A DNA stretch of 64,000 nucleotides from Thiobacillus sp. GTDB taxonomy: Bacteria > Pseudomonadota > Gammaproteobacteria > Burkholderiales > Thiobacillaceae. Position numbers and translations under genes: made by a program. Numbering within the stretch: the first letter of the stretch is position 1; every line of letters starts with the position of its first letter. The stretch spans positions 147,213 to 211,212 of the forward strand of contig JAIBEI010000050.1 of assembly GCA_019459055.1 (NCBI GenBank). Reading direction: 5' to 3'. Below are positions 18,846 to 27,982 of this stretch, piece after piece. The notes beneath the pieces were generated by a model that ran no database searches, had not been told where the DNA came from, and saw nothing but the letters and a program-made list of their open reading frames with translations.

Positions 18846-21800
18846 TCAGGCTCCGGATTTGGGTTCGTCGGCATGGCCCTGCACCATGTCCTGATAGGCC
18901 TTGAAGCGCCGTTCGGCCTCCTTCTGCGCTTCTTCCAGGAAATGCTGCGCGGCTTCGGGATGGCTGCGCGCGAGCATGGCAAAGCGGGTTTCCGATTCCA
19001 TGAAGGCCTTGATCGGCTGGCTGGGCGCGGCGGAATCGAGCTTGAAGGGATTGCCGCCCGCCTCCGCCAGCCGCGGGTCGAAACGGAACAGCGGCCAGTG
19101 CCCGCTCTTCACCGCGAGTTCCTGCTGGCGCTGGTTGTAGAGCATGTCGTAGCCGTGGGCGATGCACGGGCTGTAGGCGACGATGAGCGCGGGACCGGGA
19201 TAGGCTTCGGCCTCCTGGAACACGCGCAGAGTCTGGGTGTCCTTGGCGCCGTAGGCGACGGTGGCGACATAGACGTGGTTGTAGTTGCTCGCCAGCCGGG
19301 CGAGATCCTTCTTTGCCGTGGCCTTGCCGCCGGAAGAGAACTTGGCGACCGCGCCGATCGGCGTGGCCTTGGAGGTCTGGCCACCGGTGTTCGAGTACAC
19401 CTCGGTGTCGAGCACCAGGATGTTGACGTCGTACGGCAGCGCCAGCACATGGTCGAGGCCGCCGAAACCGATGTCGTAGGCCCAGCCGTCGCCGCCGATG
19501 ATCCATACCGAGCGGCGGATCAGCCACTCGGCGACGCTGGCGAGCTCCTTCGCACGAGGGTGATTTGATGCCGCCAGTTTTTCGAGTAGCAGGGCGACGC
19601 GGCCGCGCTGCTCGTAAAGCCCCGCCTCCTCGCGCTGGTCCGCTTTGACCAGCGCTTCGGCAAGGTCGCCGCCGATTTCGCCGGCCATCTCTTTCACCAG
19701 CTGCTGCGCGTAGCCCATCAACTGGTCGGCGGCAAGGCGCATGCCGAGGCCGAATTCGGCATTGTCCTCGAACAGCGAATTGCTCCACGCCGGGCCGCGG
19801 CCGGCGCCGTTCACCGTATAGGGCGTGGAGGGCAGGTTGCCGCCATAAATCGACGAGCATCCGGTGGCGTTGGCGATCAGCATGCGGTCGCCGAAGAGTT
19901 GCGTAGCCAGCCGGATGTAGGGCGTCTCGCCACAGCCGGCGCAGGCGCCGGAAAACTCGAACAGCGGATCGAGCAGCATGGCGCTGGGGATGGTGTTGTG
20001 CTTGATCGTGCCGCGGTCAAACTCGGGCAGGCGCAGGAAGAAGGCGAGGTTGTCACGTTCCTGATCCAGCAGCGGCGCGATCGGCGCCATGTTCACCGCG
20101 CGCCGACTGACGTTCGACTTATCGTGGATCGGGCAGGCTTCGACGCAGTCGCCGCAGCCGGTGCAGTCCTCCGGCGCCGTCTGATAGCTGATGTGGGTGC
20201 CGACGGGAAAGTCCTTGCTCTTCGCCGGAACGTGCTTGAAGGTCGGCGGGGCATCCTTCGCTGCCGCCGCATCGAAGGCGCGCGCGCGGATCGCGGTATG
20301 CGGGCAGACGAACACGCACTTGCCGCACTGAGTGCACAGATCCGCATCCCACACCGGGATTTCCAGCGCGATGGTGCGCTTCTCGTATTGCGCGGTGCCA
20401 AGCGGATAGGTGCCGTCGGCGGGCATCCGGGACACCGGGAGGCGATCGCCATGGCCCCGGTAGATCGGCAGGGTGAGGTCGCGCACGAAGTCGGGAATGC
20501 CCGCATCCGTCGCACCATCCGGTGCCGGCCCGGACTCGCTTCCGATGGCTTCTGCTGGCGGAATGGCGACCTGGTGCAGCTCCGCCAGCGTCGTGTCGAT
20601 GGCACGGTAGTTCAGTTCCACCAGGCGACGGCTCTTCTTGCCGTAGGTCTTGTCGACCGCGTGCTTGATCGCGGCAATCGCCTCGTCCTTCGGCAGGATG
20701 CCGGAGATGGCGAAGAAGCAGGTCTGCATGATGGTGTTGATGCGCCGCCCCATGCCGGCTTCCGCGGCGACGGCGTAGGCGTCAATCACCCACAGCCGCA
20801 GGCGCTTGTCGCGAATCTGCGCGCGCATCTTCTGCGGCAAGCTGTCCCAGACCCGATCCGGCGCCGCCGGGGTGTTGAGCAGGAAAACCCCTTCCGGCGC
20901 GGCGTGTTCCAGCAGGTCGTAGCGTTCGACGAACACCGGCTGGTGGCAAGCGACGAAGCCGGCCATGCCCGCCTCCACCAGGTAGGTGGAACGGATCGTC
21001 GCCGGGCCGAAGCGCAGGTGCGACACCGTCACCGCGCCGGACTTCTTCGAGTCGTAGACGAAGTATCCCTGCGCCTGCAGCGCGGTGGTCTCCCCGAGGA
21101 TCTTGATCGAGTTCTTGTTGGCCGACACCGTGCCGTCGGCGCCGAGCCCCCAGAACACGGCGTGCTGAAGCTGCCGCGAGGCGTCGGTGCGGAAGTCCGT
21201 ATCCCATGCCAGCGACAGGTGGGTGAGGTCATCGTGGATGCCGACGGTGAACGCGCGTTTGGGCGCGGCCTGCGCCAGTTCGTCGAACACCGCCTTCGCC
21301 ATGCCGGGGGTGAACTCCTTGCTCGCCAGGCCGTAGCGGCCGCCGATGACCCTGGACATGGCCCGCGCGCCGTCCGCCGCCGCCTGCGCCAGCGCGGTCA
21401 CCACGTCCTTGTAGAGCGGCTCGCCGTCGGCACCAGGCTCCTTGCTGCGGTCGAGCACGGCGATGGACTTCGCCGTGGGCGGCAGCGCATCGAGCAGCGC
21501 GCCCGGCGAAAACGGCCGGTACAGCCGCACCTTGAGCACGCCGACCCGCTCACCGTGCGCATTGAGGTGCTCGACGGTCTCATGCACGGTTTCGGCGCCG
21601 GAGCCCATCAGCACGATCACCCGCCCGGCATCCGCTGCGCCTACGTATTCGAACAGCTTGTAATGCCGCCCGGTGAGCGCGCCAAAGTGGTCCATCGCGT
21701 CCTGCACGATCCGCGGAAATCCGTCGTAGAAAGGATTGGCGCGCTCGCGCGACTGGAAGAATACGTCCGGGTTCTGCGAGGTGCCGCGCAGCACCGGATG

Positions 21801-22544
21801 CTCGGGCGACAGCGCGCGCGCCCGGTGTGCGGCGATGAGTCCGGCGTCGAGCATGGCACACACGGTGTCAGCTTCCACCGCGACGATCTTCGCCACCTCG
21901 TGCGAGGTGCGGAAGCCGTCGAAGAAATGGATGACGGGGATGCGCCCGGCCAGCGTGATCGCCTGCGCGATCAGGGCGAAATCCTGTGCTTCCTGCGGCG
22001 AATTGGCGGCGAGCATGGCGCAGCCGGTAGCCCTGGCCGCCATGACGTCGGAATGGTCGCCGAAGATCGACAGCGCATGGGTCGCCAGCGCGCGCGCTGC
22101 AACATGCAGCACGAACGGGGTCAGCTCGCCGGCGATCTTATAGAGGTTGGGAATCATCAGGAGCAGGCCCTGGCTGGCGGTGAAGCTGGTCGCCAGCGCG
22201 CCGGCAGTGAGCGCGCCGTGCAGTGCGCCGGCGGCGCCGCCCTCCGACTGCATCTCGATGATTTTCGGCACCGCGCCCCACAGGTTGGGACGGCCCTGCG
22301 CGGCCCACTCGTCGGCCCACTCGCCCATGCTGGACGCCGGGGTGATGGGATAGATGGCGATCACCTCGTTGCCGAGGTAGGCGATGCGGGCAACGGCCTC
22401 GTTGCCGTCGATGGTAAGCGTGGTTCCTGACGCTTGATCCGAAGGGGTATCCCTTGGGATAGCGTCTGTAGAACCACTGCCTACCCCTTGCGGGTGAAGT
22501 GTGGTGGTCATGGCAGGTACTTGCAGGACAAATCCATCCTGCAT
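18846..22544 (-). CDS. nifJ: Pyruvate:ferredoxin (flavodoxin) oxidoreductase
   Basis: A single-chain PFOR of up to 1232 aa. It interconverts pyruvate + CoA and acetyl-CoA + CO2 with low-potential ferredoxin or flavodoxin. Domains in order: pyrimidine-binding TPP domain (EVIAIYPITPASSMGEWADEW), CoA/gamma domain, two 4Fe-4S clusters of ferredoxin type (CTQCGKCVFVCPHTAIR and CTGCGDCVEACPIHDKS), and TPP/Mg domain (ATGCSSIYGG, GDGWAYDIGFGGLDHVL). The conserved core begins about 40 residues in; ATG 22511 is a likely alternative start. The poorly conserved N-terminal segment shares an 18-base stretch (one mismatch) with 17733-17750. Oxygen sensitivity implies use under low oxygen. Confidence 0.93.
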   Translation of the reverse strand: MQDGFVLQVPAMTTTLHPQGVGSGSTDAIPRDTPSDQASGTTLTIDGNEAVARIAYLGNEVIAIYPITPASSMGEWADEWAAQGRPNLWGAVPKIIEMQSEGGAAGALHGALTAGALATSFTASQGLLLMIPNLYKIAGELTPFVLHVAARALATHALSIFGDHSDVMAARATGCAMLAANSPQEAQDFALIAQAITLAGRIPVIHFFDGFRTSHEVAKIVAVEADTVCAMLDAGLIAAHRARALSPEHPVLRGTSQNPDVFFQSRERANPFYDGFPRIVQDAMDHFGALTGRHYKLFEYVGAADAGRVIVLMGSGAETVHETVEHLNAHGERVGVLKVRLYRPFSPGALLDALPPTAKSIAVLDRSKEPGADGEPLYKDVVTALAQAAADGARAMSRVIGGRYGLASKEFTPGMAKAVFDELAQAAPKRAFTVGIHDDLTHLSLAWDTDFRTDASRQLQHAVFWGLGADGTVSANKNSIKILGETTALQAQGYFVYDSKKSGAVTVSHLRFGPATIRSTYLVEAGMAGFVACHQPVFVERYDLLEHAAPEGVFLLNTPAAPDRVWDSLPQKMRAQIRDKRLRLWVIDAYAVAAEAGMGRRINTIMQTCFFAISGILPKDEAIAAIKHAVDKTYGKKSRRLVELNYRAIDTTLAELHQVAIPPAEAIGSESGPAPDGATDAGIPDFVRDLTLPIYRGHGDRLPVSRMPADGTYPLGTAQYEKRTIALEIPVWDADLCTQCGKCVFVCPHTAIRARAFDAAAAKDAPPTFKHVPAKSKDFPVGTHISYQTAPEDCTGCGDCVEACPIHDKSNVSRRAVNMAPIAPLLDQERDNLAFFLRLPEFDRGTIKHNTIPSAMLLDPLFEFSGACAGCGETPYIRLATQLFGDRMLIANATGCSSIYGGNLPSTPYTVNGAGRGPAWSNSLFEDNAEFGLGMRLAADQLMGYAQQLVKEMAGEIGGDLAEALVKADQREEAGLYEQRGRVALLLEKLAASNHPRAKELASVAEWLIRRSVWIIGGDGWAYDIGFGGLDHVLALPYDVNILVLDTEVYSNTGGQTSKATPIGAVAKFSSGGKATAKKDLARLASNYNHVYVATVAYGAKDTQTLRVFQEAEAYPGPALIVAYSPCIAHGYDMLYNQRQQELAVKSGHWPLFRFDPRLAEAGGNPFKLDSAAPSQPIKAFMESETRFAMLARSHPEAAQHFLEEAQKEAERRFKAYQDMVQGHADEPKSGA

Positions 22545-22749
22545 TCTAGACCTGTGCTGCGAATCGACCAGTCAAAGGCGGCGAATCGGCCCGATGCGTA
22601 CGCTGCAGCAGTAACGCGTCAACGCCCGGCTATGGGGCAGGCGCGCTACGGTTTTGCACGCCAGCGGAATACCGCACGCTGCCGCCTCGCGCCTTCGGTG
22701 TGATGCCAGGTCCTGGCCAACGCCGGCTACGCGCGCAGCCATCCCTTGG
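22545..22749. other. Intergenic region between cysG and nifJ
   Basis: About 205 bp on the 3' side of the dsr-cysG operon and upstream of nifJ. It should contain the nifJ promoter. No clear terminator with a T tract and no supported gene is seen. Confidence 0.5.
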
Positions 22750-24189
22750 TCAGGACAGGTGGTCCGGCGCTTCGAGCGGGGTGCGGGGTGCCTTGCCGCC
22801 GTGCAGTTCGGGCTGAAACCAGCCGAGCTTTTCGCGCAGCTTGACGACGTTGCCGACGATGATGAGGGTGGGTGCCTTGAGTCCGGCCTCCACCGCCAGC
22901 GCGGGCAGCGTGTCGAGGTCGCCGGTGATGACGCGCTGGGTCGGCAGCGTGCCGTGCTGCACGATGGCGGCCGGAGTGTCGAGCGCCAGACCGTGCCTGA
23001 CCAGTTCTTCGCACAGCAGCGGCAGGCCTTTCAGCCCCATGTAGATGACGATGGTCTGGTCTTTCCGCGCGATGCCTTCCCAGTTCATGTTGAAGGTATT
23101 TTCCTTCAGGTGGCCGGTGACGAAGACGACCGACTGCGCGTAGTCGCGGTGGGTGAGCGGAATCCCTGCGTAGGATGCCACGCCGGCGGCTGCGGTGATG
23201 CCGGGCACCACCTGGAAAGGCACGCCGTGCTCGGCCAGGGTCTCGATTTCCTCGCCGCCACGGCCGAAGATGAAGGGGTCGCCGCCCTTGAGGCGCAGCA
23301 CGCGCTTGCCTTCCTGGGCCAGGCGCACCAGCATGAGGTTGATTTCCTCCTGCGGCACCGCGTGGTCGTCGCGTTCCTTGCCGACGTAGATGCGCTCGGC
23401 ATCGCGCCGGCACATGTCCAGAATCGGCTGCGAGACGAGGCGGTCGTGCACGATGACGTCGGCCTGCTGCATCAGCCGCAGCGCACGGAAGGTCAAGAGG
23501 TCCGGGTTGCCCGGGCCGGCGCCGACCAGATAGACCTCGCCACGGGGGATCTCGTGTTCGGCGCCATCCTTGATCATGGCGTCGAGCTGCGACTCGGCTT
23601 CGACGTCGCGCCCGGAAAACACCATTTCTGCAACGGGCGAGAGGAACACCTTTTCCCAGAAGGCGCGCCGCTGTTCCGGCTTGATCGCCGCGCGCACACG
23701 GTCCTTGTAGCGCCCGGCCAGGGTGGAGAGGCGGCCGTAGGCGGCAGGAACCAGGGTTTCCAGGCGCGCGCGCAGCATGCGGGCCAGCACCGGCGATTCG
23801 CCGCCGCTTGAGACCGCCACCATGATCGGCGAACGGTCGATGATCGACGGCAGGATGAAGCTGCACAGCGCCGGCTTGTCCGCCACGTTGACCGGGATGT
23901 GCCGCGCGCGCGCCGCATCGGCGATGGCCTTGGCGGCATCCACATCCTCCTCGACCACGATCACCGCATCCTTGCCGTCGAGCAGAGCGGGCGTGAACGT
24001 ATCCGCCACCCGGTTCAAATTTTCGGCATGCGGCAGGCGCGCGAAACCTTCATGCAAGCTGGGGGCGGCGACATCGACCCGGGCGCCAGCGCGCAACAGC
24101 AGTTCGGCCTTGCGCGCGGCGGTTTCGGATCCGCCCACCACCAGACAATGGCGGTCGCGCAGGTCGAGGAAAATGGGCAGGTAATTCAT
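22750..24189 (-). CDS. cysG: Siroheme synthase CysG (trifunctional)
   Basis: A 479-aa two-part enzyme. The N-terminal half (about 1-200) is the NAD-dependent precorrin-2 dehydrogenase/sirohydrochlorin ferrochelatase (MNYLPIFLDLRDRHCLVVGGSETAARKA). The C-terminal half (about 215-460) is uroporphyrinogen III C-methyltransferase with VYLVGAGPGNPDLLTFRAL, VPGITAAAGVASYAGIPLTHR and LRLKGGDPFIFGRGGEE. It makes siroheme, the cofactor of DsrAB. It lies 7 bp after dsrR at the end of the dsr operon, so siroheme supply is co-expressed with the sulfite reductase. Confidence 0.96.
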   Translation of the reverse strand: MNYLPIFLDLRDRHCLVVGGSETAARKAELLLRAGARVDVAAPSLHEGFARLPHAENLNRVADTFTPALLDGKDAVIVVEEDVDAAKAIADAARARHIPVNVADKPALCSFILPSIIDRSPIMVAVSSGGESPVLARMLRARLETLVPAAYGRLSTLAGRYKDRVRAAIKPEQRRAFWEKVFLSPVAEMVFSGRDVEAESQLDAMIKDGAEHEIPRGEVYLVGAGPGNPDLLTFRALRLMQQADVIVHDRLVSQPILDMCRRDAERIYVGKERDDHAVPQEEINLMLVRLAQEGKRVLRLKGGDPFIFGRGGEEIETLAEHGVPFQVVPGITAAAGVASYAGIPLTHRDYAQSVVFVTGHLKENTFNMNWEGIARKDQTIVIYMGLKGLPLLCEELVRHGLALDTPAAIVQHGTLPTQRVITGDLDTLPALAVEAGLKAPTLIIVGNVVKLREKLGWFQPELHGGKAPRTPLEAPDHLS

Positions 24190-24196
24190 GGGGTTT

Positions 24197-24517
24197 TTAC
24201 TCGGCGGAGGCAGCTTCGTCCGCCGGCTCGGCGGAATACGGCGGAATGAAGATGAAGCGCATGTCGCCCGGGCTCATTTCGACGAAATCGAGCGTGACGC
24301 CCTGCAGGTAGGGGGTGCTGGAGCTGGCAATCAGCACTTCGATGCCGTTGATGATCAATTGCTCGTCCGCTTCGCGCTCCTGGTCGAAACCCATGCCGAA
24401 GTTCACGCTGCCGTCGTCTTCCTGATAGGCAGCGACGCGCAGCACCATGCCGTGGACGTCTGGATTGTTGGCGGCGACACGAATCTGTTCGGCAGCTGCA
24501 TCGGTAATCTTGATCAT
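24197..24517 (-). CDS. dsrR: DsrR, IscA-like protein without cluster cysteines
   Basis: 106 aa with the A-type (IscA/HesB) fold pattern: MIKITDAAAEQIRVAA, then GMVLRVAAYQEDDGSVNFGMGFD and GVTLDFVEM. The protein has no cysteine at all, so the three Fe-S ligands of IscA are missing. This is the defining feature of DsrR in Allochromatium vinosum, where it does not bind clusters and is reported to affect dsr expression. It is 17 bp downstream of dsrN and 7 bp upstream of cysG. Position and missing cysteines make the call secure; molecular role remains unclear. Confidence 0.9.
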   Translation of the reverse strand: MIKITDAAAEQIRVAANNPDVHGMVLRVAAYQEDDGSVNFGMGFDQEREADEQLIINGIEVLIASSSTPYLQGVTLDFVEMSPGDMRFIFIPPYSAEPADEAASAE

Positions 24518-24534
24518 GGAATGTCCTTCAGAAA

Positions 24535-25953
24535 TTAAGCGGCGACGCGCGCCTTGTGCGCACGCACCTCGTTCAAAAACGGCGCAATCCAGCCCTGCGC
24601 CCCGGCGCCCCGGCGGTGCACGTAACCGGCCAGCAGCTTGTGTTGCTGATACCCGTCGTGCTGGCCATCAATGCCATGGCCGCGCGTCACTCGATAAGCG
24701 TATATGGAGTCGGCAGGCAGATTTTCCAAGCTCGAATAGTGAAATTCGTGCGCCGGAATACTCGCAGCCTCCTGCCAGCGATCGTCTCCGGTCGGCTGTA
24801 GACGCGCATAGCCGCGGCCGACGGGACGCTCATGCATCACGGTGTCGCCCGGCACCACGCCCACCATATTGCGCGTCTGTCCCTGCCAGCTGAGGCTCTT
24901 CGACAGATACATCAGGCCGCCGCATTCGGCATAGGTGGGCAAGCCGGCCTCGATGGCGCCGCGAATCTGCTTCCGTAAAGCGGTATTGGCCTCCAGTTCC
25001 GCCATGAACACCTCGGGGAAACCGCCGCCGATGATGAGACCATCGACCTCGGGCAGGGCCTGCGCATGCAGGGTATCGATTTCCACCAGGTCCACGTTGG
25101 CGGCACGCAGTGTGTCGAGATCCTCGCTGTAGTAAAAGCCGAAGGCCTGGTCGTGCGCGATGCCGATACGCACCCGCTCGGCGCGGATTTCTGTTTCAGG
25201 CGGTAGGTCGATGTCCAGATCCGGCGCACTGTCGCCAATTGCCAGCAAGCGATCCAGATCGACCTGCGCCGCCACGCGCTCGCCGACATGCCGAATCCGT
25301 GCGCGTGCGGCATCCTGCTCGTTGGCCGGCACCAGCCCCAGATGGCGCTCGGCGATCCGAATGCCGGGGTCGTGCTGGACTGCACCGATCACCTCGACGT
25401 CGGTGTAATGCCCGATCACCGCGCGCAGCTTCGACTCGTGGCGGCTGCCGCCGAGGTTGTTGAGGATTACGCCGGCGATGCGGATGTCCGGGTCAAACGC
25501 CTGGTAGCCCAGAATCAGCGGCGCCACCCCGCGGGTCATGCCGCGCGCGTCGATCACCAGCACCACCGGCACGCCCAGCAGCTTGGCGAGCGCCGCATTG
25601 CTGTTGCTGCCATCGAGATCGAGCCCGTCGTACAGGCCCTTGTTGCCCTCGATCAGGCTGATGCGGGCGTCCGCTGCGGCGCGGGCAAACTGTCGCTCGA
25701 TTTCATCGCGCCGCATCATGTGGAAATCGAGGTTGTAGCAGGGGCGTTGCGCCGCCATCCCCAGCCACAGCGGATCGATGTAGTCGGGCCCTTTCTTGAA
25801 AGGCTGCACCCGATGGCCGCGCGCATGCAGCGCCGCACACAGGCCAAGCGTGAGCGTGGTTTTGCCGGACGATTTATGCGCAGCGGAAATGAAGACGCGG
25901 GACAATTGAGTCCCGCGCTTCGCTGGTTCGTTCGTGGTGGCTTGCTGGCTCAT
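24535..25953 (-). CDS. dsrN: DsrN, siroheme amidase (CbiA/CobB-like)
   Basis: 472 aa, homologous to cobyrinic acid a,c-diamide synthase. The N-terminal dethiobiotin-synthase-like ATPase has VFISAAHKSSGKTTLTLGL; the C-terminal class I glutamine amidotransferase has YAECGGLMYLS with the nucleophilic Cys. DsrN amidates siroheme to siro(heme)amide, the form found in dissimilatory sulfite reductases. ATG 25953 preceded by CAGGAG is chosen; the open frame continues upstream into dsrP but that part is unlike the family. It follows dsrP by 43 bp. Confidence 0.93.
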   Translation of the reverse strand: MSQQATTNEPAKRGTQLSRVFISAAHKSSGKTTLTLGLCAALHARGHRVQPFKKGPDYIDPLWLGMAAQRPCYNLDFHMMRRDEIERQFARAAADARISLIEGNKGLYDGLDLDGSNSNAALAKLLGVPVVLVIDARGMTRGVAPLILGYQAFDPDIRIAGVILNNLGGSRHESKLRAVIGHYTDVEVIGAVQHDPGIRIAERHLGLVPANEQDAARARIRHVGERVAAQVDLDRLLAIGDSAPDLDIDLPPETEIRAERVRIGIAHDQAFGFYYSEDLDTLRAANVDLVEIDTLHAQALPEVDGLIIGGGFPEVFMAELEANTALRKQIRGAIEAGLPTYAECGGLMYLSKSLSWQGQTRNMVGVVPGDTVMHERPVGRGYARLQPTGDDRWQEAASIPAHEFHYSSLENLPADSIYAYRVTRGHGIDGQHDGYQQHKLLAGYVHRRGAGAQGWIAPFLNEVRAHKARVAA

Positions 25954-25996
25954 ACCGGACGATCTCCTGCCGGGCTTGCGCCTGGCAGGGGATGCA

Positions 25997-27199
25997 TCAA
26001 TGCTCCAGCTTGGCGACGGTGGCGTCGTCCAGGCTGACTGGCAGCAGGCGCAGCACCTTGACTGCGAAGGTGGTCGCCAGCAGCGCGATTGCCACCCCGC
26101 CCAGGCCGAGGAAGAGTTCGGGCACGCTGGGCATGTAGCCGTGCACTTCGCCATCGAAGAAACTGCTCTGCTCGGTCAGGCCGGGAAACATGTCCAGGGG
26201 GAATGCCTGCGCGCCGATGATGGTGACGTACATCTGCGCCACACCGCCCACAATGACGAGGGCACACGCAATCATGATCCATGCACGCTGCTTGCCCAGA
26301 CCGCTCAGCAGGATCACCAGCGGCGCCACGCAGCCGATGATGATCTGGCCCACCCAGAACAGCGTGGTGAAGAGGCCGCCATCGCGCAGGATGAAGGCTT
26401 CCACCGCCTGATACTTGGCGAAATACAGATTGGTCATGTGGTGGACGACGACGAAATACAGCACGGCCGCGACGAACACCACGAGCAGGGTCTTCAGGCG
26501 CGTCATCACGGCATCGCCGAGGGTACGGCCGGTCCAGGCATAGGCCGCGACCAGCACCATCAGGTAGATGGCCAGGCCATAGGCAAACGACATGATGATG
26601 AACATCGGCGCCAGCATGGCGGTGCCGTACAGTTCACGCGCGATCAGGAAGCCGAACAGCGAGCCGGTACCGGTCGTCAGGATCAGGCGCCAGATGAAGG
26701 CCGCGGTGCCCGCCGCCTTCGACCAGGACTTGACGCTACGGTCCAGCATGGTCCACAGGTAGACGCCCACCAGGCCGAAGAAGCCGGAATACAGAAACAC
26801 GTTCCAGGTGAACATCGATTTGAAGTTGAAATGGGTCATCGCCACGATCAGGCGGTCGGAGCGTCCCAGGTCGAGCACCAGCACCAGCAGGCCGCCGAGC
26901 ATCAGCGCCAGCGCCAGGATCGCCGACAGCGGCGCCAACGGCTTGTACATCGGCTTGTTGAACACCGACGCGATCGACGCGACGTTGAGTGCGCCGGAGG
27001 CCGCCACGATGAGGAACACCGCGAACACGTGCGGCAGGCCCCAGACAATCTGGTTGTCCATTCCGGTCACGACGTGCCCGTAGTGGTGCATGTAGTTCCA
27101 GGCCAGCGCGCCGAACAGCACGAACAGGCCGAGAAAACCGAATAACAGCCAGTATTTCAGGCTGCTGCCCTCTACTTCGCGGAAGGTAATGCTTGCCAT
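25997..27199 (-). CDS. dsrP: DsrP, NrfD-family integral membrane subunit
   Basis: A 400-aa polytopic membrane protein with about ten hydrophobic segments and the NrfD/PsrC organisation. The N-terminus MASITFREVEGSSLKYWLLFGFLGLFVLFG leads into the first membrane segment. DsrP is the membrane anchor and quinone-interacting subunit of the DsrJOP arm of the DsrMKJOP complex. The start is 7 bp from the dsrO stop. It contains no heme-binding CxxCH motif, as expected. Confidence 0.94.
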   Translation of the reverse strand: MASITFREVEGSSLKYWLLFGFLGLFVLFGALAWNYMHHYGHVVTGMDNQIVWGLPHVFAVFLIVAASGALNVASIASVFNKPMYKPLAPLSAILALALMLGGLLVLVLDLGRSDRLIVAMTHFNFKSMFTWNVFLYSGFFGLVGVYLWTMLDRSVKSWSKAAGTAAFIWRLILTTGTGSLFGFLIARELYGTAMLAPMFIIMSFAYGLAIYLMVLVAAYAWTGRTLGDAVMTRLKTLLVVFVAAVLYFVVVHHMTNLYFAKYQAVEAFILRDGGLFTTLFWVGQIIIGCVAPLVILLSGLGKQRAWIMIACALVIVGGVAQMYVTIIGAQAFPLDMFPGLTEQSSFFDGEVHGYMPSVPELFLGLGGVAIALLATTFAVKVLRLLPVSLDDATVAKLEH

Positions 27200-27205
27200 A
27201 TCGTT

Positions 27206-27982
27206 TTAGATTCCGTGATAGCGAACGCCGAGGTTGAGATTGAGGTCGGCGCGCACCTGCTTGGTCGGCAGTTCACGCAGACGCCGGGAAATCTCGCTTT
27301 CGGGGTCATTCATGTCGCCGAACAGCAGGGCGTTATGGCCGGCGGCTGTGCAAGCCTCGGCACACGCGGTGTTGCCGTCGCCACGATCCACCTTCTGCAC
27401 GCAGAAGGTACAGGCCTCGACGCAGCCCATTCCACGCGGCACATCCGGCTTCTGGGTGTCATTCAGCGGTTCGTGCACCAGCGAACGCGCCTTGTAGGGG
27501 CAGGCCATCATGCAGTAACGGCAGCCGATGCAGGTATGGCGATTGACCAGCACGATGCCGTCGGCGCGCTTGAACGACGCCCCTGTCGGGCACACATCCA
27601 CGCAGGGCGGCTCGGCGCAATGCTGGCACATCATCGGCAGATTGGTTTCCCTCTGCGTCAGCGGATCCTCAAGTTCGAGCTTGCGGATCCACTGGGGTGC
27701 CTGCCTTGGATGCTCGCTTTCGGCCACCGGCGTCCAGCCGTTTTCGGTGCTGCACGCGGAGACACAGTCGTTGCAACCGGTGGCGCACTTGGTGGAATCG
27801 ACCAACATGCCCCAGCGCACAGCGCTGCTGGCCGGCTGGTCGTCCGGACGGCCATGCGCCACCTGATACAGCATCACGCCTGGGGCAATCGCCAGGCCGG
27901 CCGCAGCCGTGGCGGCGCCGACGAAGCGGCGACGCTCGGGCGATTCAGGCGCCTGATTTGACATTGAATTCAGTTCGCTCAT
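27206..27982 (-). CDS. dsrO: DsrO, periplasmic four-cluster ferredoxin
   Basis: 258 aa with a twin-arginine signal peptide near residues 17-40 (ERRRFVGAATAAAG), so the folded Fe-S protein is exported by Tat. Cysteine clusters follow the DmsB/PsrB ferredoxin pattern: CATGCNDCVSAC, CQHCAEPPCVDVCP, CIGCRYCMMACP and CEACTFC-type ligands toward the C-terminus. DsrO transfers electrons between DsrJ and DsrP on the periplasmic face of the complex. The start overlaps the dsrJ stop by 4 bp; a second in-frame ATG is six codons in. Confidence 0.94.
   Translation of the reverse strand: MSELNSMSNQAPESPERRRFVGAATAAAGLAIAPGVMLYQVAHGRPDDQPASSAVRWGMLVDSTKCATGCNDCVSACSTENGWTPVAESEHPRQAPQWIRKLELEDPLTQRETNLPMMCQHCAEPPCVDVCPTGASFKRADGIVLVNRHTCIGCRYCMMACPYKARSLVHEPLNDTQKPDVPRGMGCVEACTFCVQKVDRGDGNTACAEACTAAGHNALLFGDMNDPESEISRRLRELPTKQVRADLNLNLGVRYHGI

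Noticed and set aside
19899..22430. A very long plus-strand open frame opposite nifJ
   Set aside because: High GC content creates long open frames in the strand opposite real genes. Its translation has no recognisable domains and an extreme Arg/His/Gly bias, while the minus strand encodes intact PFOR.
25954..26154. N-terminal extension of dsrN over the end of dsrP
   Set aside because: The extension is Cys/Ser/Pro-rich and unlike CbiA-type proteins; a good ribosome site precedes the ATG at 25953.
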